Assembly (NCBI GenBank): GCA_026724425.1
Contig: JAIUCV010000008.1
Coordinates: forward strand, 23,756,369-23,820,368
Direction of reading: 5' to 3'
Length of the DNA: 64,000 bases
Origin: Erythrophleum ivorense
Lineage: Eukaryota > Streptophyta > Magnoliopsida > Fabales > Fabaceae
Shown here: piece by piece, positions 25,201 to 37,200 of the stretch
Layout of the letters: each line of letters opens with the position of its first letter
Position numbering within the stretch: the stretch's first letter is position 1
Program-made: the position numbers and the translations under genes
The notes under the pieces: generated by a model
Told to the model about the DNA's origin: nothing
What the model saw: the letters and a program-made list of their open reading frames with translations, nothing else
Database searches by the model: none

Positions 25201-28200
25201 AAGTTTTCCTAGCATGACCAAGGAAGAATCCCTGCTCTCTTACTCTTTTGGACGTCCAAAAACTCCCAGAGTATTTCATCGATGGAAAAACCATTTTGTT
25301 CGAGACTTTAGTCTTGCCTTTTTCGATTGCATCATGACTTTCGTTTGATCCTTGGGTGGTATTTTGGGCCAGGTCAAATATATGAATGACCCACAACCAC
25401 AGAATCATATTCCTTCTGTCATTTAGGCTCGTAAACTTTTTGCCAGATTCTTACTTCCTCCCTTCATCCTCATGGGTCTTTAACAATCTGAACTGAGTCC
25501 ATATATTGTCCCGAATTCCCTTTTGGATTGTTTTGATCACCATGACTTCATCATTAGCTTCTTTCAGTGACAACAATTTACATTTTATCTCCCTCTGTAC
25601 TTCTATCACAGTGTGTTCTTGCTTTAGTGCCACTATTAACTTTCGAATACTCACAGATTTTTCTCGTACACCATGCAAAATGTCTTGTGTTGTTATCTCT
25701 GTCTTCCCATTCGCTACCTCTGCACCAGATGGAAGCCACACCAACCCTTTAGAATGCACGATCAAACGCATGGAGTTGAGCAGAAATGAATCAAGTTTGG
25801 ATTGTTTGGCTGGGTTAAGTATTTCGGCCCAATTGAAGCCCTCCACTTTTAAATTAATTCTTCCTTTCCATTTGGGCCTTCTTCCCCATCTAATTTCGCT
25901 GGCCCATTCTTTCTGCATGCCTCTTGGGCTTAATCCCTCAGTAACTTTGATGACCTGGGTTGGGTATGACCCATGTCTTCCTTCTACCTCTTCCTTGTTG
26001 CCGCCTTTAGGCCGTTCATTCTTCACAATGCCTCCTTCTCCTTTTGTCGACAAACAGCGATTTTGTTTGCATGCCCAGAATGCTTCCTTCCCCTGTGTTT
26101 CCATGGTTGTTAAGGAGATAAAAGTCGATTTGATCTTCAAAGACTTGGAGTGGCCAAGAATTGCTAACTCCATCGATACTTTTGTTTTGTTCTCTCACAC
26201 TACTGTAACAGCTAGACCGATTAGAACACCTTCGTCAGAATTTTCTTCTTCTCCAACTTTAATCATCAAAGGTCCTTCATTAATTTCTTTCTCTTTTGCT
26301 TCTCTAAACTCTGCCTTCTCCCTTCTTAGCTCTACCAACAGAGTCTTCATATCAATGCTTCTGCTTCTAGCTTTCACTGGTGGTGATTGACGCTAAATTT
26401 AAGTTACAGTTTTGCCTCTTTTAAAATCACCAATCATCTCAGCTAATTGGTCATATAACTCCATCAATGAAGCTCTTATATAGCTATTAATTCTTTGTTT
26501 ATCTCCTTTTGTCTTTTTTGCAACAACCCAATGTTCTTCTCCAACAAGTCCATTCAATCCTCCATTTTGGTGGTAATGATGCCCTAGGTATAGTCGGCTC
26601 TGATACCAAAATGATGGAACTTAAACAACTCTTGTATAATTAATCAGACAAACCTACAATATCCTTGCTCAATTAAGGAAAAATGGAATAGGATAGCAGC
26701 AGATTACAGGCTTAACATAAGCAAGAAGAAAATGAAAATAAACAAGAGAAAGAAAAAGGGGTCTCTCGTATTCAAGAGACTAGAGGCTCTCCTAATCCAA
26801 AAGCTTCCAAATGATTTTCCTCCCCCTTCTCTGGACACCTCTCTTTCCCTTATAACCACACTCACACACACCAGCATCCTTTGTCTCTCTTTCTTTGCTG
26901 TCACTAAACGACAGAAGTAGTTATCCTTCAGATGCCACCTCACCCAATGGGTCTTTATCCTTTTCTTCCTAGCTTAGACCTTTCCCCACTTATGGGCCTT
27001 TATAGTCCTATTCCTCCTCTCATAAACTGGGCCTCCAAAGCTATGGGGTCTATCACTATCGTTCTGTTGTTTATTTATATTATGAACACCCAAGTTGCCT
27101 AGGCTTCAAAGGCTGGTTTAATGGTGCATTATCTCTTGATCTCTCAAATGTCTATCCAAAATGCGTATCAACCATCAGAAAGTTGTTCTAATTTTAGGAT
27201 AGTGGGTTTCTAAGATAAAAAATGATATGAAAAGACTTGTCTATTGTGCTCCAAGTAGATTATTGCAAGCCAAAGATCTATCTGTTAGTCTTGTAGCATG
27301 TTGTTTCCTATGCATACACATGGAATATGCAAACTTTTCAGAGAAGGAGTTTGCTTATCTTCTTCCATTATGTTGGGACTCATGTTTTAAGTTGTTTGAT
27401 GAAGCTCAAGAAAGCGACTCCAAGGTTCAAGTTTTGAATTTGATTTGTATCCTCATTGGACATGTTAGTGAAGTTATTTCGTTTGCAAACCAATGGGTGC
27501 AATTTTTCCAAAAGGTTTGGGAGGAATCGTTTGGTGAAAGTTTATTGCAAATTCAACTTCTTATTGCTCTGCATAATTTCGTGGTTGCACTGGGCTACTA
27601 GTCACCCATTTGCTATAACATATTACTGCTCATTCTGGATGATGGAATTGACATTAGTAGCCTAGATGAACTCAATCTTTTAGAGGCTAGCATGCTATTA
27701 TAGGAGGCAACACTTTCTCATGGCCCTTCCATGGTGCCTCAACTGTTATAAAATTTATCGTGCCTTGTGGACATCATGGAGAGAAGCTTAGACCGTCTAT
27801 GGTCCCTTGGGGGAACATACATTCTGAGACGAATTCTTGAGGTTGATGCAAGTGCAAGGAGATTAGGGACTTGTGATGCTGAGAATTAAGCTTTTGCAAG
27901 CTCATCTTCTCTCATTTTGAGGTGGACGCTTAATGGCTTTGAAGAACGAGTAAATTGGATGGATACTCATTGGATGATGAAGTCTAGCAATTGGGAGCAA
28001 TTTCTGGTCTGGTGAAATGAATTGAGATTGAGTTTTGCTTATGCTGGTGTTATTGACCTTCATGGTAGGATGTGGGATGCTAGTTTGGATTCTTTGGGAA
28101 AGCAAGAACAAGGCCCTATTGGAAAGAACCTCCTGGTCCAAGATTCAAATTCTCACCTTGAGGGCAAGGTGAAGCTTCAAAGGGCAGGTACTGATGGACC

Positions 28201-31200
28201 CGTAAGTATTGGACCTAGGATAAGAGGGCCTTATTTGCTTGTAAGCTGGACAGAGGGACAAAAAGGGGAATTAACAGTTGTAACTAACACATGCTTAAGG
28301 TGTGGGGGCTGGAGAGAGAGAGAGAGAGAGTAGGCTGTTAGAAGGATATAATTGTGAGTGAGGGAGGTTCAGAGGGGGTGAGAAGAATTTCAGGATTGTG
28401 TTGGGAGAGTCGCTGACCTCTCTAACACCAGTGGTGTTTGTTTCTGTCACTTTTACATTTCTGCTATTTTTTCCCTTACTGTAATCTGAACCTGTCCCTT
28501 CCTCATTCCAATCCATTGTTAGGAGGAGGATTGGCAGCTCTTTTCTTTATATAAGCAATACTAGATTCAGTGGGTTCCATTAGAAACATTCTATAATATT
28601 CATTTTTGGTAGAAAACCTTACTGAAGTATTTGATTTTTCTTTTTGTTAACTAAAGATGAGAATATATTCACATAGCTGCATACTTTAGTTTTTAAATGC
28701 TTAGCTTCTATCTGTTTGAGGGCAAATTGGTCTATATTGATCTATTTGTTTCTTTTTCTACCTTGATAGGCTTGCAGTCAATTGTTTCATAATATGTTAT
28801 TATATGAGTTAAGCGAAAAAAATTTTGCCTTATGACAATAATTAAAAACTGAGTAATTGACTGTCTAGGAAGAGTCTCTTATTGTCTTTTTAACTACAGC
28901 TAAAGGTGAGTAGGTTAATTGCAGTTCGTTGTTTTAGTTGCTGTTTGGCAGTTCATTAATTATCTGTAGTTGGTTCTCAAGATGAGATCATGACATATAA
29001 AATTGGAAAAATTACGTTTAAGGATTAAGAAGTGAAAAAATTTATTTTTAAAGACCTTTACTACTAGGTTCAACTGGTTATTGCTAAACTTAGTGGTAAT
29101 CATCCTAAAACAAGTGGTAACAGGTTCTTAAGAATAAATTTCTTCACTTTTTGGTCCTGTATTATAATTCTCCCTATAAAATTTATAACTGAATCTAAGA
29201 GGCAAACTTCTTTTGCTATTCAACATATGTTTAACCCATGCTTGGTCAAAGAAGATAGAAAATAATGGTGGATAGCATGGACATTTTCACATGCACCTTC
29301 TATCATTTGAATTCTACTACCGTTATACTGACATTAGCATTTTAGCTGGAAGGACTCAATCAACCTGCTTCTTTGTCTGGCAATATGTCACGTTCAGCAA
29401 GTCACAATTCATTTGGTGATATTTTGGATTCAACTGGCATGGTTGATCATCATCCAGCAGGATTATGTAATGGAGTTGAGTCCTTGGAGGGCTTGCATTC
29501 TGCATCTGCTACCCCTGGTTTGGTTGGACTTCAGAACCATGGTGTAACAATTTCTCATAGTTTTGTATCTGCTATCGCTTCATCCCTGTCAAGAGGTGCA
29601 ACCCTTGAGCCGCAGGTTATTGGAAGATCTCTTGGATCTCCACTTCCTCCTGTGGGTAGTAAAGTTTCCACTTTTGAGAAAAATGGTGTTGCATTAAGTG
29701 CCCAGATTGGTCACTCTTCCAGTATGACTAATCTTGCTGATATGGTGTCTTCTTTGTCTGGGTTAAATTTGTCCAGTACTAGACATGCAGAGCAAGATAG
29801 GCTTTTAAAATCCAAGCTACAAATGGAAGTTGATAGTCAACCTGATGTTCCGTTTAGCATACCTAGCAGTGATAACAACTTCATTGATATATCTAGACAG
29901 AATGGGATTGTAGCAAACCTTCACACAGGGAGGTCAAATGACCAAGTCGATCTACTGAAAGGAACTACTTCTTCTGCAAGAATTCACTCAAAAGTGCATT
30001 CCACTGGAAGCCTCACAAGTTTGCCAAGTATGGACTCTGCTTGTCATGTTCCTGGTGCATATCTTCTAAACTCAAAATTGAATGCTGTGTACAATAATCA
30101 TCTTGACACTGGTCTCTCTCTCTCTCTCTCTCTCTCTCTGTGAATTAATTTAAGCTCGTTGAAGTTCAGTCTTATTTTTTAGCATTGACATTTTTGGTTT
30201 TTGGATTCCAGTTTTGAGGGGTCACAGAGAAGGACAAAGTTTAGACACACTGGGAAATCAAGTTGGTCCTGATCTCCATTCCACAACTGTGGATCCACGC
30301 TTAATCCAATACTTGAAGCAAAGTTCGGATTACGCAATGTGTGGGATGAATGGTCCTGATTATCCTTCCTATGTGAGAAGTTTCTCCGGTACTTCACATG
30401 GAGACCTAGAGGGACTTCAGAAAGCATATCTTGAGACACTTCTTACTCAACAGAAGCAACAGTATGAGCTTCCACTTCTGGGCAACTCTGGGCTTGTTAA
30501 TTATGGGTTCTTTGGGTGTCAGCCATATGGTCTTGGCATACCATATTCAGGAAAGAAGATTGAAAATTTCTTACTTCCATCTCTTAGATCTGGAACTCCA
30601 CTTTTTGAGAATGAACATATATCACGCTTCAATTCTATGATGAGAAGTTCGATGGGAGGTCCTATTGGGTCATGGCATGCTGATATTGGACCTGCATCAT
30701 CTTTACTAGATGATTACAAGAGCAACAAGGCCAAACTTTTTGAACTTTCAGATATTCTTGATCATGTAGTTCAATTCAGGTATGGGATCTTGCATGGCAA
30801 TCGGTGTTTCTTGTCTAATATGGCTCTGAAACTGAATTGATAATGTGCCATAGTGCAGTACTGATCAGTTTGGGAGTCGCTTTATTCAGCAGAAGTTAGA
30901 AACAGCCTCAGTAGAAGAAAAGACCAAGATATTTCCTGAGATTATTCCTCATGCTCGTGCCTTGATGACTGACGTCTTTGGCAATTATGTTATACAAAAA
31001 GTATGATTAACCTATACTGCTGAATACTGAGTATTATTATATATATGTTCTGTGTTTAGGTTATTGATTTAAGACTTTGATGCTTGATTTTGCAGTTTTT
31101 TGAGTATGGTACCGAAAGTCACAGAAAGGAATTAGCTGGCCAACTTACTGGTCATGTTTTACCTCTCAGTCTACAAATGTATGGCTGCAGAGTGATCCAG

Positions 31201-34200
31201 AAGGTCCTTTTCTTGCCTTATGTTTTGATATTGTTCCTTATTCATATACATTAGTTCATGCTTGATGCTAACTTCCATTTCTTCAATTTTTGCATAGTAT
31301 GCCCTGTCTAATCTTGGTAGACAGAGGTGACTTTTCTTGTGCATATCATTATTTAACTTCTGCTTAGTGTTTATGTCAATTGATGCATGTTCACTTCATT
31401 ATATTGGTAAGAAATGGAACAGTTGAGATATAAATATCTAGTACTTTATACTTTCTGCAGTACTGGAATATGCAGGCTTTTTATCAAATCGTTACATGTT
31501 ATCACATTAAAGTTATAAGATATGATTATTTAGTCATTAAGGTTAAAAAAATTGATTATATTTTATTGGTTTCACCGTGGAGTGTGGAGGAGTATTGATT
31601 AATACTGATTGTTAGAACTCACAAGATTGTTGTAATAGTGGCTAGAGAAACATGTGAATTGGTTAAACTTGAAATTTCATCTATGTATGAATTTCTTTTG
31701 TTTGGGGCTCCTATTTGTAAACTATGTTTCCATCTTATTGTATAAGGATATGAGCTTTCTGTGGCCTTTAAGAAAACCAGAAGAGGGAAATGCTAGAGAG
31801 AAAAGTGGGGGAGAAACAGACAATATATTATTACAATACTTAAATATTAGTGTGTATAAAACACTGATCTTAACCTTCTATTTGTACTAATGTTAAATCT
31901 ACATTGTAACTCTTACCTTTGGGTGAACTACAAGAAACTACTTAACTTCAGATTTCCCTAAATGCTTAATACTCTCTTTAACACTCCCTATCAAGTTGAA
32001 GACTTTATGATTAAGAAACCCAAACTTAACAAAAGTAAATTAGAAACACTAAATGTGTAATTATGAATACACTAATTTAGGCAACTGCCTGATAGTGTTC
32101 TCGGTAGACAGGTCCCAAAAGTTTTTTACACAACTATGCCACATTGGCTCCCTCAAGCCTTCTATCACTTTCTCAGCCTACACAGATTATTACATGACAC
32201 AGATCCTTCAAGTATTCAACTCACTGCTCCTTAGTAGCCCCCTCAACCTTCTCCTAGCTGGGCCCAATCCTTAGGTCTCACATTACCCACAAACACACAA
32301 TGCCTTTATCGGTGTCTAGGCCTTTAAGAGCATCAAAACCAGCAATCCGTCACCAAAACTCCTCTTCACATTAGAGACCAACAATCAGTAGGTAACAAAT
32401 CAACAATTTCACATCGAAACATCAATCTCCAAGGATTGCTGCACACCTATGGTACACTCAAAAGCAGAAAACACATCCAGGAAATAAACCAAGAAAACTG
32501 CCATAGACACCAATAGTCAAGCATCAACTGTAAAAGCCACCATCTTCCTTTTTTAAGCAGCTATACACCAGAAAGCTATATCATCCTTCCTAAATTTGAG
32601 AAATTCTCAGCCTGTCATAACACCTACTGAAACAGAGCGAAGACACTACATTATTACGCCAAGAATAATAATACGCCACCATCAGCTCAAACAAGGACCA
32701 AGTCATCCCCTTTCAGAAAAAAAATGGAAAAAAGTATCTTCATATGAGAAATCATATAAAAGAATCACAAATACTAGATTTTGTAAATATTAGATGTCAA
32801 TAATAGCTGAATGTAGAATTCACCAGCTCTTCTGACATCTGTGCTATGAGTTTTACATTGTTGTACCATTTATTGACTGAAAGGCTCTATAAATTCCAAA
32901 GATACAAAGTCAAAACGACTACATGTTCCTTTTTCAAGGATCTCGCTCTCTTTTTCCCTAGCTAAGAAGCACCGATATGGATACGCGTATCGGGTACGAC
33001 ACGATACGATACGTGAGATACGACAATTTCTAAAATTTTAAGATACGGGTATGGGAATATATATATATAATTATATACATATATTCAATCAATCCCAATG
33101 GAGCAGGGAAAGTTGCTTTCTCAGCTTGCATTCGTATACCATTCAAATATATCAAAGTCACTATTGCACCAGAAAATAACACACAAGTAAAATTTGTTCG
33201 AAATTAATTTGGATGAATTAATAGCTTGCCTCTTTGTCCCAGTTGCAACGAATACTAATCAATGACAATATCAATGTCTGAGTTGCTGTTCTACCAAATA
33301 TCATTCCTGCCATATTCCTGTTTTTTCATTTCCAATTAATGTATGCACTATATATATTACTCAGTAAAGGTGGCAGTTGGGCAAGAAAATCATAGTCCCG
33401 TCCGAAATCAATTTTTTTTTTTACTTCTTACTTAAGATGGACATCGCACAAAGCAGCATAGAGAAGTCAAGATGTGAATTTTCTTTATGAAGAAGGTAAG
33501 AATTAACACCTATCAGATTTGCAATCAAGAACGGACGGAGAAGACAACGAAGGACCAAAGAAGAAGACAGAAGCTTTGCCACCAGAGATGAAGATGCACC
33601 TACCACCGGAGAAGACGACGGAGGAACAAACGGTTTCACGGATGGGGGAGATGAGCGACGATGAGCGATGCGAGGCAAGACGCAGTAGTAACGGGAAACT
33701 TCAAATCCAGAGAAGAGTGAGGGAGAAGCGTCGGGTTTGACAGAGAAGAAAGGTAGGTTAATGAGGCAGAAAACGGCGTCGTTACGTTTTCGAGCCGTTT
33801 CTCAGCCATTTTCAAAAAGTTTCGATACAAAAAAAACGTTTCGAAACATACGGAAGAAACAAAAACGTACGAGGTACGTCTGTATTCGTACGGTGCGCGT
33901 ATCCGTACTAGAAATGTATTGGTATGGGTACGCCTCCAGAAATGACGTATCCGTGCTTCCTAGTTCCCTAGTTATACAGAAAACTTCCTGAAAAGCCTGA
34001 TTAGACCCAAATTAATGCCAAACCTCATCCAAAATTGCCACAATTAAGCCACCAGAGACAAATTAGTAATCCCAGATTGTGACCAATACCCTTGACCACT
34101 GAAAAATTACTTGAAAATAGCAAAATTTTGAAGAGTGAGACCAGATTGTGGTATGGTCAATTTCTCCTTTGATTTACAATTGAAACCACTGAAAATAGTG

Positions 34201-37200
34201 AGGCAAATCATGGCTAGCTCCAGATTGCTATCTGCGTCAGAATTGGCACCCTTTCTGGAGGAGGACTACTGTTAAAAAACCTTTTATTGGTGTTAGGGCT
34301 TTTTGATACCTGATTTATTAGCTAAGGCTTCTAAACTATGTAATTTGGGTTACTGAGGTTGGGAATGACTTTGTCAGTGCTAACTGTCCTTGTCTGTGGT
34401 GGTTGCTAGCTTTGGATGGACAGACTTACTCCAGAACCTACTACAGCACTACCTATAGGGCAGGAGAGATTAGAAACTGTTGGAGATCGCAACATAAGGG
34501 GGCTGTTTGGCTCGCCATTATCCTTTAAAATTGTTATTTTAATTTTCCATATTTCTCTCTTATCTTTATTAGGTAGGATTTTTTTCTCTTGTATTTTTGT
34601 TCCTATTTTCCGTTGCTGTTGGGATAAGAATTATTGAATCTTGTAAGCATATCTCTTGGGATCTAATAGGATAAATTTGTTAGTATTAGATCCCTATAAA
34701 AGGAGGGTTGTGTTAGGCAATCGACAGCCAACGTAAAACTTTGTCGAATCTCTATGACATGGACAATCGATATATTAAACGTAATGCTAGGGCGTTGCCC
34801 AGAAGTAATGTGCTATATAGCTCGAGTACAGTGACAAATGAGTAAGAGCCGCTACATCGTTGCCTGAGTGTAGTGAAAAATAAGCAAGGGCTTCCACATT
34901 TTCGTGAACGAATGTGGGTAAAGAAGTTAGTTCACAAGAGTAGGATTCGTTTTTGGACTTGGAATATAGGTACACTTAGGGGTAAGTCAATGGAAATAGT
35001 AGATACTATGATTAGAAGGAAAATTAATTTTATGTGTTTACAAGAAACTAAATGGGTAGGAGAAAAAGCGAAAGAATTAGACACTTCGGGTTTTAAACTT
35101 TGGTATACTGGGAAGGCTAAATCTAGAAATGGAGTAAGTATAATTGTAGATAAGTTTTGGAAAAATGCTATAGTGGATGTAAAAATGTTAGGAGATAGAA
35201 TTATTGCATTAAAGTTAGTAGTGGAAAAGGAAATTTTTAATGTCATTAGTGCCTATGCACCACAAGTAGGATTAGAAGAATATCACAAAGTAAAGTTCTG
35301 GGAGGATTTAGAATGTTTAGTTCAGGAAATACCATTAGGAGAAAAGATTCTTCTAGGAGGGGATCTAAATGGTCATGTGGGAAGTGTATCTTTAGGTTAC
35401 GAGAGTGTTCATGGAAGACATGGCATAAGGGAAGCAAATGCAGAGGGTAAAACTATTTTAGACTTTTCATTGACGTTCGATCTTATATTAGCCAACACTT
35501 GTTTTAGAAAGCGTGAGGAACATCTTATCACGTATAAAAGTAGAAGGGTATATTCTCAAATCGATTTCTTTCTTATAAAAAAATCGGATAGAAAACTTTG
35601 CATGGATTGCAAAGTTATACCTAGAGAGAGTTTAACTACTCAACATAGAGTTCTGGTTATGGATGTACGAGTTAGGAGGAGAGTAAAAAGCAAAGGCCAA
35701 AATAGGGTGTTAAGGACTAAGTGGTGGCAACTAAAGGGAGATAAAGAAAAGAATGTGCAGAAACGGATTGTGGAGGAAGGACCTTGGGAAATACAAGGAA
35801 GTGCTAACGATATGTGGAATGGAATGGCTAAAAAGATTAGGAAAGTGGCAAAGGAAATATTAGGTGAATTAAAAGGTTTTGGACCTAGAGATAAAGAATT
35901 TTGGTGGTGCGATGCAAGCGTGCAAGATAAGGTTAAAGTTAAGAGGGAGTGTTATAAAGTGTGGTCGTTATGTAGGAGTAATGAAAATTGGGAGAAATAT
36001 AAAGTAGCTAAGAAAGATACTAAGAAGACAGTGAGCGAAGCGAGAATGAGGGCATTCGATGGGTTATACCACTCTTTAGGTACTAAAGTTGGGGAAAGAA
36101 ATATTTACAAGTTAGCTAAAACTAGAGAAAGAAAGACAAGAGACGTAGACCAAGTAAAATGCATTAAAAATAAAGAAGGGAAAGTCTTGGTCATAGAACA
36201 AGATATCAGAGAACGGTAGAAGAATTATTTTCATAGGCCTTTTAATGAAGGCCATGAGATTTCATTGCAATCGGATATGTTAGACACTAGAGAAGAGGAT
36301 CAAAATTATACTTTTTATTGTAGGATTCGTGAGGCAGAGATAAAAGAAGCATTAAAGAGAATGGAGAATGGCAGAGCAGTTAGACTAGATAATATACCTA
36401 TTAAGGTATAGAAGGGTTTAGGAGTGAAAGGTATAAATTGGCTCACAAAGTTATTTAATGAAATTATGAGATCTAAGACAATGCCAGATGAGTGGAGGAG
36501 AAGTTCTTTAATTCCTATTTATAAGAATAAGGGGGACATTCAAAATTGTGCAAATTATAGAAGAATTAAGCTCATGAGCCACACTATGAAATTATGGGAA
36601 AGAGTAATTGAGCAACGATTAAGGAAAGAGACCAAAGTTACGGAGAATCAATTTGGTTTTATGCTGGGAAGGTCAACTATGGAAGCAATATATTTGTTGC
36701 GAAGATTAATGGAGCGATATCGAGAGAATCAAAGAGATTTACACATGGTGTTTATCGATTTGGAAAAAACATATGATAGAGTACCAAGAGAGGTTCTATG
36801 GAAGGCTTCAGAGAAAAAAGGAGTGCGTATAGCTTATATTCGAGCAATACAAGATATGTATAGTGAGGCTACAACTAGTGTAGTAACAACAGGTGGACGT
36901 ACAGAAGATTTTTCGATAACTATTGGTTTACATCAAGGGTCAACTTTGAGCCCGTATCTATTTATTTTAGTATTTGATGTGCTTACTGAACATATCCAAG
37001 AGCCGGTACCACGATGTATGTTATTTGCAGATGATATTGTCTTAGTTGGGGAATCGAGAGTGGAAATGAATGAGAAGTTAGAGAGGTGGAGATTAGCTTT
37101 GGAAACTCATAGATTTCGTTTAAGTAGAAGTAAAACGGAGTATATGGAGTGTAAGTTTAGTAAGAAACACACCACTTCTAGCGTAGAAGTGAAAATTGGA

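Larger units (their letters stand above)
18184..27055 (-). mobile_element. Element B: LTR retroelement, - strand, with captured PDS5 fragment
   Basis: LTRs are at 26612-27055 (5') and 18184-18626 (3'), about 5% diverged. On the - strand they start TGATAGACCC and end CCATCA. The flanks are CTATT (18179-18183) and CTATC (27056-27060), a 4/5 duplication. A Met-tRNA primer site is at 26608-26597. It is inserted in element A in inverted orientation and itself holds Copia element C; unnested length is about 3.9 kb. It shares its gag-like and 3' regions with element A but carries a different host fragment. Confidence 0.85.
16062..28582 (+). mobile_element. Element A: non-autonomous LTR retroelement with captured importin-11 fragment
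   Basis: LTRs lie at 16062-16455 and 28192-28582, about 9% diverged by hand count. They share TGATGGACCC-type starts (the left copy begins CAATGGACCC) and CCATCA-type ends. GAAAC flanks both sides (16057-16061 and 28583-28587). A Met-tRNA primer site is at 16459-16470. Without element B the element is about 3.64 kb. The interior has a gag-like start, an importin-11-like fragment and a 3' coding remnant shared with element B. No protease, RT, RNase H or integrase motif was seen. Confidence 0.85.
15626..29345 (+). other. APUM4: Intron 1 of the Pumilio gene (13.7 kb)
   Basis: GT at 15626 and AG at 29344-29345. It contains nested LTR elements A, B and C between 16062 and 28582. The flanks 15626-16056 and 28588-29345 look like ordinary intron with no repeat termini. 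Confidence 0.85.

Noticed and set aside
25506..26390. A 294-codon + strand frame
   Set aside because: It is antisense to the gag-like coding remnant of element B, which aligns to element A on the other strand; the + strand frame is a shadow.
30112..30143. Reading exon 2 of the Pumilio gene through the CT repeat
   Set aside because: It ends in a stop, and using the GT after the repeat shifts exon 3 out of frame.
33519..33740. A charged 73-codon frame in the short hAT element
   Set aside because: Purine-rich composition explains it; no similarity to a known protein was recognised. Left as an open question in the findings rather than called a gene.
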